Source of the DNA: Myxococcales bacterium UBA5297
GTDB taxonomy: Bacteria > Myxococcota > Myxococcia > Myxococcales > UBA5297
DNA: 22,542 nt
Assembly (NCBI GenBank): GCA_002408385.1
Contig: DHSB01000085.1
Location: 8,864-31,405, forward strand
Reading direction: 5' to 3'
This document shows positions 1 through 7,717 of this stretch, in pieces (position 1 is the first letter of the stretch; each line of letters starts with the position of its first letter). A program made the position numbers and the translations under genes. Below the pieces are notes generated by a model. That model ran no database searches. It was not told the origin of the DNA and saw nothing but the letters and a program-made list of their open reading frames with translations.

Positions 1-1133
1 GCCAGGCGCGCGGCGACGTTGACGGTGTCGCCCATCACCGTCACCTCGCGCTTGAGCACCGAGCCGACCTCGCCCGCGAACAGCGGCCCCGACTCGAGCC
101 CGATGCGCGCCGGAGTGCGCAGCCGGCCGCGCAGCTCGAGCGCGAAGGCGACCGCGCGCCGCTCGTCGTCGCCGTGGGTCGAGGGGATGCCGAAGGTCGC
201 GAGCAGTCGCGGGCCGGCGCTCGTCGCGTCCATCTTGTTGACCGAGCCGCCGTGGCGGGTCGCCGACTCGCAGGCCGCGTCGTAGTGCTCGCAGAGCAGA
301 TCGACATCGCCGCGCCAGCCCTCGAGCTCGCAGAAGACCGCGCAGGCGTGCCGCCGCTCCGCGGGGATGGTCGCGGCCGAGGGATTGCCGACGATCCGGC
401 CGTAGAGATCGGGCGCAAGAAAGCCGCGCACCTGCTCGATGAGGTGCTCGACCTGAGGCGGCTCGAGCGGGGTCAGCGGGTCCGGGATGGGATCGGGGGC
501 GAGCACCTCGTCGCCGCAGGCGAGCTCGACGAGCTGCGGTCCGGCGCGAAACGGGCCACGCGGCAAGCCTTCGGCGTCGAGGACGATCTCGCCGGGGCCC
601 GCGTGGTCGGCGGCCGCGAGCGCGCGCATGGCGGCGTCGCCCGCGCAGAAGCAGTCGAGCCGGCCCGAGCGCGTGCCGACCGTCACCAGCTCGAACTCGC
701 CGCTGGCGACCCCGATGCGCACCGCGAGGTTGCGCTTGAGCACCGAGGCTACCCGCTCCATCTCGCGCTGCATCTGCACCGCGGAGGTGCAACCCCAGGC
801 GGAATGCCGTTCGCCGGGGTGGAAAGAGAGCAGGGCGTCCCCGGCGAACTTCACGAGGTAGCCGTGGTACGGGAAGACGGCCTTCTCGAGGAGGGCCGAG
901 AAGATGCGGTTGAGGATCTGGGTCAGCTCGTCGATGCCGTCGCGCCCTCTTCGGGCGAAGGACTCGGAGAGCGAAGTGAATCCGGACAGGTCGGCGACGA
1001 CGACCGTCCCCTCGAGGCGCTCTTGGCCCGTACGCAGGCGCGTGCCGCGGACCGCCTCGGTGACCGCATGAAAGGGCACGTAGGTGGCCAGGCGCTGAAG
1101 GAAGGCTTTGCGTTCATCGGCTCTGCTAGCCAC
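1..1133 (-). CDS. Tandem-domain class III adenylate/guanylate cyclase, sAC-like (N-terminal part, runs off window)
   Basis: This is a nucleotide cyclase whose frame is open to the window edge, so the C-terminus is missing. I chose the GTG at 1131-1133, which has GAGGG about 10 bases upstream. Two cyclase homology domains are visible. C1 has VVADLSGFTS (metal Asp about residue 48) and KFAGDALLSF (Lys95, Asp99). C2 starts at AVFCELEGW and has lost both metal aspartates, but keeps GDTVNVAARL, whose Asn372 and Arg376 are the transition-state pair. C1 lacks that pair, so the two halves complement each other to give one catalytic site, as in mammalian soluble adenylyl cyclase; the residue numbers nearly match that enzyme from memory. 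Family members usually continue into an AAA/NACHT-type ATPase and TPRs, expected beyond position 1. The product is probably cAMP; cGMP is not excluded. Confidence 0.85.
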   Translation of the reverse strand, partial: MASRADERKAFLQRLATYVPFHAVTEAVRGTRLRTGQERLEGTVVVADLSGFTSLSESFARRGRDGIDELTQILNRIFSALLEKAVFPYHGYLVKFAGDALLSFHPGERHSAWGCTSAVQMQREMERVASVLKRNLAVRIGVASGEFELVTVGTRSGRLDCFCAGDAAMRALAAADHAGPGEIVLDAEGLPRGPFRAGPQLVELACGDEVLAPDPIPDPLTPLEPPQVEHLIEQVRGFLAPDLYGRIVGNPSAATIPAERRHACAVFCELEGWRGDVDLLCEHYDAACESATRHGGSVNKMDATSAGPRLLATFGIPSTHGDDERRAVAFALELRGRLRTPARIGLESGPLFAGEVGSVLKREVTVMGDTVNVAARL

Positions 1134-1295
1134 CCGGTTCGCCCTCGTAGGAAGGGAGCTCCAGCGTAGTGCGAAGAGGGTTGCCCGGCAAATCGGCAAT
1201 CCGTTTGAAATTCTGCTGGGTTGAGCGGTCGGGACTGGTCGATTACCGGGCGTCCGGCCAACCTGGCGATCGGGGCGAAGCAGGCTCGGCGTTTC

Positions 1296-1440
1296 GAGGT
1301 CGGCCCTCCGATATCGCGGACTGCGGATCGGCCAGAACGCGAGGGGTCGCCGACACGAAGGTCGGCCCTCCGATATCGCGGACTGCGAATCCGCGAGACC
1401 GCGAGGGGTCGCCACACGAAGGTCGGTCCTACGAGGCCTC
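1296..1440. repeat. Tandem repeat, two and a half units of 61-62 bp
   Basis: The phrase GGTCGGCCCTCCGATATCGC occurs at 1298 and again at 1360, and a decayed third start (GGTCGGTCCTACGA) lies at 1421. The spacing is 62 and then 61 bases. The units also share GCGAGGGGTCGCC near their ends. The GGCCCTCCGA phrase recurs in the repeat at about 7905 and, less exactly, at about 20027, so this array may be a relative of that dispersed repeat. Confidence 0.75.
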
Positions 1441-1507
1441 GGGTCGGCGACGGGGCCGGGCAGGCGTGTCCGTGCTGGGGGGTAGAGTGCCGTTGGCCGA
1501 CAGGGCG

Positions 1508-1528
1508 CGCGTCTTTCGGGAAGACGCG
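1508..1528 (+). promoter_or_regulatory. Leader hairpin upstream of the 1559 operon
   Basis: CGCGTCTT and AAGACGCG form a perfect 8-bp stem around a TCGGG loop. It ends 12 bases before the strong ribosome site AAAAGGAGGG (1541-1550). Its place suggests a 5' untranslated structure affecting translation or mRNA stability. It has no U-run, so it is not a classical terminator. Confidence 0.4.
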
Positions 1529-1558
1529 GTCGGGCACACGAAAAGGAGGGTTCAACGG

Positions 1559-1855
1559 ATGGCATGTCAGTGGGTGATCTGTCGCAACGGCGAAGGGTGC
1601 GACGTCCTCTGGCGAGAAGGGCTCGGTCCTGAGCAGCGACGCGCGCTGCTGGTCGAGCTGCTCTCCCAGGGCTTGAGCAGCCGCGAGGCGGACGTCGAGA
1701 TTCGACTGAAGGAGGGCGGCTTCACTCGCTGCAACAAGACCGCGTTTGCTTCGCGCGCGGCGTCGGTCGAGTTCGTCCTGGGCTACGCGAAGCCGGGCGA
1801 CGTGCTCGTCGATCACGGCACGCTGCTCGTCCTCATGGCGCCCGCCCGCGTATGA
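1559..1855 (+). CDS. Small protein of unknown function, first gene of a coupled operon
   Basis: This is a 98-residue protein I do not recognise. The ATG at 1559 has the excellent ribosome site AGGAGGG eight bases upstream. The same frame is open further upstream, but that part overlaps the tandem repeats and lacks a start signal. The N-terminus is Cys-rich (CQWVICRNGEGC), a charged helical stretch with RRALLVELLSQGLSSREADVE follows, and the C-terminus looks like a beta sandwich (KPGDVLVDHGTLLVLM). No signal peptide or membrane segment is seen. Its stop codon overlaps the next start (ATGA), so it is very likely co-translated with the phosphoesterase. A role as a small partner of that enzyme is conjecture. 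Confidence 0.75.
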   Translation: MACQWVICRNGEGCDVLWREGLGPEQRRALLVELLSQGLSSREADVEIRLKEGGFTRCNKTAFASRAASVEFVLGYAKPGDVLVDHGTLLVLMAPARV

Positions 1856-2598
1856 ACGACTTTAGGACCGGCTTGCTGCTCGAGCTGAAGCTCGACGGGC
1901 CCGTCGCGGTGGTCGGCGACATCCACGGGTGCGCCGACGCGCTTGACGCGCTCCTCGACAAGCTCGGCGAGATGCCCGTCATCGTCCTCGGCGACCTCGG
2001 CGATCGCGGCCCGGGGACCCGCGCGGTCATCGACCTGTTGGCTCGGCGCGGCGCGGCCGGGGTGCGCGGCAATCACGACGACTGGCTCATCGCCTGGGCG
2101 CTTGGCGAGGGTTTCGACTCCTTCGCGCTCCACCCGGTGATGGGCGGGCGCGCGACGCTCGATTCCTACGGGATCAAGGGCGCCTCGGCAGGCTCGATAG
2201 AGGCGGAGCGATGGCGGGTTCCTCGCGAGCACCTCGCCTGGCTCGATGGCCTGGCCGACGCCATCGACCTCGAGGTCGACGGCGAGAGGTACTGGCTCGT
2301 CCACGGCGGCGTGCCCGACGATCAGCTCGCTGTCGAGCCCTCGGGGCGAGTGCCGTGGTTCGTCCGGAATGCTCCCGAGAGGCTGCACGGCTACCGCCAG
2401 CTTCTCGACCGCAGCCCCAATCTCGGCCGTCCGCTCATCGTCGGGCACCAGCAGGTCGAGGAGCCTGTCGTCTCGGGCGCGATCATCGCCCTCGATACCG
2501 GCGCGGGTGAGCCCAGGTCGAGCGCGCGTCTGACGGCTATCGTCTTGCCCGAGCGCAGGCTCGTCTCGGTGCCGTCCTGGACGGAGGTGACACAGTGA
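1852..2598 (+). CDS. PPP-family metallophosphoesterase (PrpE/ApaH-like serine/threonine phosphatase fold)
   Basis: This 248-residue cytoplasmic phosphoesterase carries the full PPP metal-site signature: GDIHG at 22-26, GDLGDRG at 47-53 and GNHD at 73-76. A later LVHGGVP supplies a further histidine, as does GHQQ near residue 201. Such enzymes bind two divalent metals and hydrolyse phosphoprotein or diadenosine polyphosphate bonds; the sequence does not tell which. The ATG at 1852 overlaps the upstream stop (ATGA) and the 3' end overlaps the next start (GTGA), so it is the middle gene of a tightly coupled trio. ApaH is a SurA/PdxA-cluster neighbour in Escherichia coli, but here it lies far from surA, so the name ApaH is not justified. 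Confidence 0.85.
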   Translation: MNDFRTGLLLELKLDGPVAVVGDIHGCADALDALLDKLGEMPVIVLGDLGDRGPGTRAVIDLLARRGAAGVRGNHDDWLIAWALGEGFDSFALHPVMGGRATLDSYGIKGASAGSIEAERWRVPREHLAWLDGLADAIDLEVDGERYWLVHGGVPDDQLAVEPSGRVPWFVRNAPERLHGYRQLLDRSPNLGRPLIVGHQQVEEPVVSGAIIALDTGAGEPRSSARLTAIVLPERRLVSVPSWTEVTQ

Positions 2599-2972
2599 GC
2601 GCGTCCTCGAAAGCAGCGCGGCCGCTTCTTCTTGGCCACAACCAGTTCGCGCTCGTGGCGGCGCTCTATCTCGCACCCGAGCGGTCGTTCGACTCGCGGC
2701 GGGAATGGGCCGAGGCGGCCAGCTCGATCCGGCGCGCCTTCCCCGGGTCCAACGAGCTCTCAGGACCTATCAAGGCCCAGCCATCGGTGCTGCGCAGGGC
2801 GCTCGTGGTCACCAAACGCCGGGGCTCGGCCAAGCCGGTGTGGCTGAGCCTGCGCGGGGTCGCGCTCTGCGAGGGCCGAATCGCGGGCGCGGTGCGTTTC
2901 GAGGGCACCAAGGAGCCGGTTTCGATGGCCCGTGCCCTGGCTCGCCTGGCGACAGGGCTGGCGGCGACGTGA
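2595..2972 (+). CDS. Hypothetical protein, possible winged-helix fold, coupled to the phosphoesterase
   Basis: This 125-residue product starts at GTG 2595, overlapping the phosphoesterase stop as GTGA. I do not recognise the family. The pattern (FALVAALYLAPERSFDS, then helices, then RALVVTKRRGSAKPVWLSLR) looks like a winged helix with a basic wing: a hydrophobic helix, an Arg-rich helix, then two strands joined by KRRGSAKP. This is inference from appearance only. There is no signal peptide. The tight overlap suggests it works with, or sets the level of, the phosphoesterase. Confidence 0.7.
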   Translation: MSASSKAARPLLLGHNQFALVAALYLAPERSFDSRREWAEAASSIRRAFPGSNELSGPIKAQPSVLRRALVVTKRRGSAKPVWLSLRGVALCEGRIAGAVRFEGTKEPVSMARALARLATGLAAT

Positions 2973-3221
2973 CGGGACGGCGGAGCTGCACCTGCGCCCT
3001 TCGACACAGCGCCGCCAGCGTCGTCGAGCCGTCGCATCCCGCGTGGAGCGTGGCTTTTGCACGGACGCGGTCTGCAGGTTCTTGGTGAGGTCGCGCAGTC
3101 GAAGGCTCGCCCTGCCGGCGTGCAGCGGCGCCCAGCGTTTCAAAGCCCTGTGGCCCTGGCGCGACGGGCAAGGGCCATCCGGTGGCTTGATCGGCGCGCG
3201 CCGCGTCCACATCGACGAGGT

Positions 3222-4820
3222 ATGGCCCACGAGACGCCCTTCGATTCGACCGAGAGCACAGCGCTGAGCCCCGACCGCCGGCCCGACGAACAGCTCGTCC
3301 CGCTCAACCTGGTCACCACCTATCCGGTGCAGTGGACGCAGTTCCAGGTCCTGCGCGACTTCGTACAGAACTTCTTCGACTCGGTTCCCAATGAGTCGTT
3401 CGCCAAGCGCGTGAGCCTGCGCTGCTCGGGCTCGGTCGCCGAGCTGACGGCCGAGGACGTCGTCTTTAGCCACGAGTGGCTCGTGCCCATGGGCGCCTCC
3501 ACCAAGACCGGGGCCGACGACCAGTTCGCCGGCTACTTCGGCGAGGGCTTCAAGGTGGCCGCGCTCTGCGCGACCCGCGACTACGGCTGGCGCGTCTTCG
3601 CCGGCTCGCGCGACTGGCAGCTCCGGGTGACCACCTCGCCCATGCGCATCGACGGCGCGGACCTGGAGACGCTCGCCTACCGGGTGCGCTCGCACAACGG
3701 TGCCTCCTCGGGCTCGTGGCTGAGGATCGAGGGCCTGAGTCCCGAGGACGCGGAGCTGCTCGAGACCGCGGTTCTGTGGAGCTTCTACTATCCGGAGAAC
3801 CCGCTGCTCGGAGAGCTGGTTTGGGCCGACGCGCGCACCGCCCTCTGGAAGCGCTCGCTGCGCTCGCTGCCGCGCGACTATCCCGGCTCGCATTTCGAAC
3901 ACGGCATCCTCTTCATCGGCCGCCAGGCCCGCGGCACGCATGAGCTGCCCTTCGCGCTCGCGGCGCACGACCGGCACGACCGCGACCGGGAGCGCACGAG
4001 CTACTACGACTTCCAGGTCATCGACGCCATCGCGGACATCGCCAAGCGGCTGCCCGCCTCGGCGTCGGCGGCGCTGCTCGAGGCGGCCTCGCGCCACTGG
4101 TGCGACTATCGCGAGCGCCAGTTCGAGCCCGGCACCTGGGAGCCGGTGGTCTGCAGGCTCGCGGCGAACATCGCCGGCGATCCCGCGGTCGCCCGGCAGT
4201 GGCGCGAGCGGCATCCCCACCTGCTGGTGGTCGAGCCCCTTCCACGCGGCTCGAAGCGCGCCCGCAACGAGCGGGCCGAGGCGCGGGCCTGGGCGCGCGC
4301 CTCGGTCGAGGACTGGCGGTTCGTGCAGAAGGGGTTTCGTGCCCTCGAATATCCCTCGCTCGAGGAGGCTTGCCGTGCGCACGGCGGCTTCTTGCGCCCG
4401 GTGGCGCCGCAGCCCGAGGATCTGCGGCGGATCGCGCTGTTGCGGCGCTTCGTGCTCGGTCACCTGGGCGACCTGTTCCCGCTCGCCGAGCTGCCGAGCA
4501 TCGAGGTCGTCGACGCCACGCGCGCAGGCTGGGGCGGGCGCGCCGAGGTCTTCCCGCGCCGGCGCGGGCCGCTCTCGGCGAGCGGACGGCGGGTGCGCTA
4601 CGACCTGGGGAGCGTCGCGGTCGCGAGCTCGGCGCTGCGCTCGCCCTCGCCCGAGCGCGCGCTGGCGACGCTGCTGCACGAGCTTTGTCATGCCTTCGGC
4701 ACCGACGGCTCGGCCTCCTTCGGGGCCGCGCTGACCGACGTCCTCGAGCGCCTGGCGAGCAAGCCCGAAGCGCTGGCCAAGCTCGCCGCCGGATGGTCGC
4801 GGGCGGAGGACGAGCGCTGA
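3222..4820 (+). CDS. Hsp90/GHKL-like ATPase domain joined to a C-terminal HExxH zincin-like domain
   Basis: This is a 532-residue protein. The N-terminus has LRDFVQNFFDS at 44-54, which lines up with the Hsp90/histidine-kinase N-box (Asn50, Asp53), and GYFGEGFKVAAL at 104-115, which lines up with the Hsp90 lid/G2 glycine box. The DxGxG box expected between them is not recognisable; FSHEWLVPMGASTKTG occupies that place. The C-terminus has LLHELCHAFG, a zinc-metallopeptidase HExxH motif (486-490), with Glu509 a possible third ligand. The ATG at 3222 is the only in-frame ATG before the conserved part. Its GAGG is unusually close (one base), so a weak or leaderless start is possible. There is no signal peptide, so it is cytoplasmic. 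I know no named family with this pair of motifs; the function is unknown. Confidence 0.8.
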   Translation: MAHETPFDSTESTALSPDRRPDEQLVPLNLVTTYPVQWTQFQVLRDFVQNFFDSVPNESFAKRVSLRCSGSVAELTAEDVVFSHEWLVPMGASTKTGADDQFAGYFGEGFKVAALCATRDYGWRVFAGSRDWQLRVTTSPMRIDGADLETLAYRVRSHNGASSGSWLRIEGLSPEDAELLETAVLWSFYYPENPLLGELVWADARTALWKRSLRSLPRDYPGSHFEHGILFIGRQARGTHELPFALAAHDRHDRDRERTSYYDFQVIDAIADIAKRLPASASAALLEAASRHWCDYRERQFEPGTWEPVVCRLAANIAGDPAVARQWRERHPHLLVVEPLPRGSKRARNERAEARAWARASVEDWRFVQKGFRALEYPSLEEACRAHGGFLRPVAPQPEDLRRIALLRRFVLGHLGDLFPLAELPSIEVVDATRAGWGGRAEVFPRRRGPLSASGRRVRYDLGSVAVASSALRSPSPERALATLLHELCHAFGTDGSASFGAALTDVLERLASKPEALAKLAAGWSRAEDER

Positions 4821-5122
4821 GCCGAGAGGTCGAGCGACCACGGGCGTTCATGCCGGGGACAGGGGGGCGGGCTGAGGAGGTGTCGCAGAGTCCTTCGAGC
4901 GACAACCGATCAGCCCGAGCGTAGGCCGAGCTTGCGAGGCCGCAAGTCGAGGGCCACTTTACTCCGCCTCCCTCGTTCCTCGGGAGGCTACGCTCAGGGT
5001 GAGCGGGTGGCGAGCCGAGGTGAGGTGGTTTTCCGACCTCCCGCGCGAGCCGCAGACCAAGCTAAGGCGAGGGCCCGGCGCAGAGCTCGAGCCCCTCGAC
5101 AGGCTCGGGGTGGGCGAGCCGG
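4821..5122. other. Intergenic gap filled by a dispersed repeat
   Basis: The 302 bases between the GHKL-like gene and the convergent beta-barrel gene are mostly one copy of the dispersed terminal-inverted-repeat element (4872-5042). The remaining flanks show no gene. Confidence 0.6.
4872..5042 (+). repeat. Dispersed MITE-like element, copy A1
   Basis: The copy begins CTGAGGAGGTGTCGCAGAG followed by CCTTCGAGCGA, like the other copies. It then has the family core GGCCGAGCTTGCGAGGCC and the CTCCGCCTCCCTCGTTCCTC / GGGAGGCTACGCTC hairpin. It ends in TGGCGAGCCGAGGTGAGG and a degraded right terminus TTTTCCGACCTCC. It lies between two convergent genes. Confidence 0.75.
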
Positions 5123-5644
5123 TCAAAACTCGAGCGCCGCGTGGAGGCCGCCGGCGAGCCAGCGAGTGCGAGTCGCCGGCGCGTCCGGATTGATCCAGTC
5201 GTATTCGGCGTGGAGGCCCAGGCTGAGCACCGGGATGAACCGGAAATCGAGCGTCAGGCCGAGGTCATAGGTGGCGCCCCACTCCACGACTTCGGGGAGG
5301 CCGACCGGCTCGGTGCGCAGCCGTCCCCAGCCGAGGTGGGCGTAGACCCCCGGCGAGACCGTATCGCCGAGCTCGAGTCGCGCGCCGGCGAACGCCCGAT
5401 AGATCTGCGTGCGCCCCGCGACCTCGGGCGGAGGGAAGGTCCAGTAGTCGCCGCCGATCTCGGGAACGACCATGCCCAGCGCCCAGCCGAGCCTGCCGCG
5501 GTAGGCGATGGCGCCGGTTTGCTCCTCGGCGTCGGGGTTCCACCCGGCGCTCAGGTCGGCGGCAATGCGCGGGCCCGCCACTGCGGTCGCCGAGCAGGCG
5601 AGCGATGCCGCAAGCGCGAAGAGGCCTCTCAGCGTCCAGAGCAT
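5123..5644 (-). CDS. Small outer-membrane beta-barrel-like protein
   Basis: This 173-residue protein has a Sec signal peptide (MLWTLRGLFALAASLACSATAVA, probable cut after AVA at 23). The ATG at 5644 has AAGGAGG eight bases upstream; the longer open frame reads through intergenic DNA. The mature part alternates short amphipathic strands rich in Gly, Tyr and Trp (GRLGWALGMVVPEIGGDYWTF, YAHLGWGRLRTE, YDLGLTLDFRF, LSLGLHAEYDW). It ends in Phe, the usual BAM recognition residue. These fit an eight-stranded barrel, and this is inferred from pattern. Folding would depend on periplasmic chaperones such as the SurA encoded about 5 kb away. The ligand or role is unknown. Confidence 0.75.
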   Translation of the reverse strand: MLWTLRGLFALAASLACSATAVAGPRIAADLSAGWNPDAEEQTGAIAYRGRLGWALGMVVPEIGGDYWTFPPPEVAGRTQIYRAFAGARLELGDTVSPGVYAHLGWGRLRTEPVGLPEVVEWGATYDLGLTLDFRFIPVLSLGLHAEYDWINPDAPATRTRWLAGGLHAALEF

Positions 5645-5679
5645 GCCAGCCTCCTTCGCGACAAACGTGGGGACGCAAG

Positions 5680-5704
5680 CCCGGGGGTGTCGCTCGCCCC
5701 CGGG
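5680..5704 (-). terminator. Hairpin between the TPR gene and the beta-barrel gene
   Basis: CCCGGGGG and CCCCCGGG form a perfect 8-bp stem around a nine-base loop. It lies about 45 bases past the TPR gene stop and 36 bases before the next start, on the same strand. There is no U-run, so it may be a weak terminator, an attenuator or an mRNA stabiliser. Confidence 0.4.
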
Positions 5705-5748
5705 CGGTTCCCCGCCTCGGCCGCAGGTGGCGGTGGGCCCGCTGGACG

Positions 5749-7032
5749 CTAATCGGCAAAGGGCTCGAGCCGGCCCGCATCGATTCGGAAGAGCTGAGCG
5801 GTAGGCGCTCCTTCGCTTTGCGCCGCGCCCTTTGCGATGCCCTTCAGCACCTCGAGCGTGCTGTCGTCGTGCAGCCGAGCGAGCAGCGCGCACGCGCTCG
5901 CCGGCATGGCGACGACCCAGGGGATGCGGTCGACGTGGTCGAGCAGCGCCTGATGCGCCGGCGAGAGCAGCCGGCTGGTGTCATAGCCGTCGCCCGCCTC
6001 GAAGGCGAGCAGGTCCCAGCGCTCCGAGCCGGCGGCCGCCGGCTCCAGGCCGCGCGGCCCGATGCGATAGCGGTTGGGTGGCACCGGGTTCCGCTCGAGG
6101 TTGGTCATCGCGAGCGCGGCGAGCTCCGGGACCCCCAGCCCCCAATGCTCCGAGCATTCGGGCGGCAGGTAGCTGACGAAGTCCGGGTGGTCGAGCGCAA
6201 AGAGCCAAAGCAGACCGGCCGGAGCCTCGGATTGAAGGACCGGCCCGGCGCGCGCGAGGAAGCTCTTCGGACGCAGCGCAGGGAAGATGCGCTCGCGCAC
6301 CTGCTCGAACGGCGGCACGCGGTCCGTCGCCTTCATGCGTGTGAGGCGCCCGACCAGATCCTCGATGAACCAGGCGTGTCCCCGCCGCTCGCTCTGGGCA
6401 GAGGCCCAGAGCGCGGTGACCGAGAGCCGGACCTCGCGCCGCGGAGCGAGCGCGACGACGATGAGCGAGGCCTCGAGGTCGACGCGGCTCTTCAGGCCGC
6501 ACTCGGTCAGCGAGGTCTGAAGCTCACGGGCGAAGTCGCTCTTGGAGAGCGCGGGCGGGCCGGGTTCCGCGTCGGTGGCGGCTTCAGCCTCCGCAAGGAC
6601 GGCGCGGGCCGTCTCGTCGAGCGGGTCGGCCGCGAGTACGCCTCGCAGCAGCTCGGCGGCCTCTCGGGGCGCGCCGGCGCGCAGCCGCAGCAGGCCGAGC
6701 GCCCGCAGGGCGTCGGCGTGGCCGGGGCTCTTGGCGAGGGTCGTCCGCAGATCGCGCTCCGCCTCGGCGTAGCGCTCGAGAGCGCTGAGGGCGCGGGCGC
6801 GCGCGGTGAGGATCAGGGGCTCGTCCGGCCGGGAAGCGGCGGCTCGCTCCAGCAGCGGCAGCGCCTGCGCGGCCCGCTCCGAGTTGACGAGCGCGTGGGC
6901 GAGGCACAGCAGCCAGTCGAGGTTGCCGGGCCGCGCCTGCACGGCGAGCTCGAGCTGCTCGAGCTCGCGCGGGCTGAGCGGAGCGCCGGCCTCTACTCGC
7001 GCCACGAGGGGTTCGAGCGTGCGTTCATTCAT
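5749..7032 (-). CDS. TPR protein with C-terminal DUF1444/YtpQ-like domain
   Basis: This 427-residue cytoplasmic protein has the ATG at 7032, with GGGAGG six bases upstream. Residues from about 20 to 150 are tandem 34-residue TPR helices (for example NLDWLLCLAHALVNSERAAQA and ADALRALGLLRLRAGAPREAAELL). After a linker rich in Glu, Ala and Pro, the C-terminal 260 residues resemble DUF1444 (YtpQ), judged from FVSYLPPEC, RERIFPALRPKSFL and a repeated strand/helix pattern. This second assignment is less sure than the TPR part. TPRs mediate protein contacts; the biochemical role is unknown. It is divergent from the YkgJ-type gene. Confidence 0.75.
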   Translation of the reverse strand: MNERTLEPLVARVEAGAPLSPRELEQLELAVQARPGNLDWLLCLAHALVNSERAAQALPLLERAAASRPDEPLILTARARALSALERYAEAERDLRTTLAKSPGHADALRALGLLRLRAGAPREAAELLRGVLAADPLDETARAVLAEAEAATDAEPGPPALSKSDFARELQTSLTECGLKSRVDLEASLIVVALAPRREVRLSVTALWASAQSERRGHAWFIEDLVGRLTRMKATDRVPPFEQVRERIFPALRPKSFLARAGPVLQSEAPAGLLWLFALDHPDFVSYLPPECSEHWGLGVPELAALAMTNLERNPVPPNRYRIGPRGLEPAAAGSERWDLLAFEAGDGYDTSRLLSPAHQALLDHVDRIPWVVAMPASACALLARLHDDSTLEVLKGIAKGAAQSEGAPTAQLFRIDAGRLEPFAD

Positions 7033-7198
7033 CGAAAGCCTCCCGGGCACCTTCTACAGGAAGCGGCCGCGGCCGGACACCGCAGGGCGAGCGGCCGCTC
7101 GCCTTCTCGGGTCGCCGTGGCTCGCTCGGCCGTTGCCTTCTGGCCCGCCGACGGCATCATTCGCGCTCCAGGCCCCCGGTCGCCCGAGGCAGATTCCG

Positions 7199-7717
7199 AT
7201 GAAAGACAGCGCCCGGCTCGCGCTCCTCAAGCGGCTCGTGCGCTGGCTCGTGCTCAGCGAGCTGGCGGTGCGCCGCGCCCTTGGCCGGATTCGGGAGCGC
7301 TCGCACTGGGCGCGGCTGGGCGCCTGCCGCGGCTGCGGGCGGTGCTGTGAGCGACCGTCGATCCGCGTCGGCGCCTTCCTCTGGCTCTTGCCGAGGTCGC
7401 GGCGCCTCTTTGTCTGGTGGCAGCGCCGGATAAACGGTTTCGAGCTGGTCTCCGCCGACGCGAAGACGCGCACCCTGGAGTTTCGCTGCACCCACTTCGA
7501 CAGCGAGCGCCGCGTCTGCGACAGCTACGCGACCCGGCCTGCGATGTGCCGCGACTACCCGAGGCTGCTGTTCGACCAGGCGTGGCCCGAGCTCTTTGCT
7601 GAATGCGGCTTCCGAGCCCGGCCGCGCAACGCCGAGGCGCTCGAAGCGGGCATCGAAGCGACCGGCCTTTCGGACGAGCAGAAGGCCGAGCTCAAGCGCA
7701 AGCTGAGGCTCGAGTGA
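7199..7717 (+). CDS. YkgJ-family cysteine-cluster protein
   Basis: This 172-residue protein carries the YkgJ/UPF0153 signature: Cys43, Cys46, Cys49 and Cys50 (CRGCGRCC), then Cys97, Cys107 and Cys117 in FRCTHFD, RVCDSY and AMCRDYP. Family members bind zinc or an iron-sulfur cluster, and their substrates are largely unknown. The ATG at 7199 opens the conserved protein. The open frame extends about 390 bases upstream, but that part overlaps the divergent TPR gene and is not coding. The N-terminal 40 residues are basic and amphipathic. The 166-base gap to the divergent gene must hold both promoters; I could not place them. Confidence 0.85.
   Translation: MKDSARLALLKRLVRWLVLSELAVRRALGRIRERSHWARLGACRGCGRCCERPSIRVGAFLWLLPRSRRLFVWWQRRINGFELVSADAKTRTLEFRCTHFDSERRVCDSYATRPAMCRDYPRLLFDQAWPELFAECGFRARPRNAEALEAGIEATGLSDEQKAELKRKLRLE

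Larger units (their letters stand above)
1134..1558. other. Intergenic gap with tandem repeats and a hairpin
   Basis: This 425-base gap separates the divergent cyclase gene from the small-protein operon. It holds about two and a half tandem units of 61-62 bp (1296-1440) and a perfect 8-bp hairpin (1508-1528). I see no convincing coding region in it. The open frame running through it in phase with the next gene lacks a plausible ribosome site before 1559. Confidence 0.6.

Noticed and set aside
2760..4841. A 693-codon open frame on the minus strand opposite the GHKL-like gene
   Set aside because: It mirrors the third-position GC pattern of the plus-strand gene, is very Arg/Ala/Gly-rich, and has no recognisable motif; the plus strand has clear Hsp90-like and zincin motifs.
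5605..7350. A 581-codon plus-strand open frame opposite the TPR gene
   Set aside because: Arg/Gly-rich shadow without motifs; the minus strand has a signal of TPR helices and a proper ribosome site.
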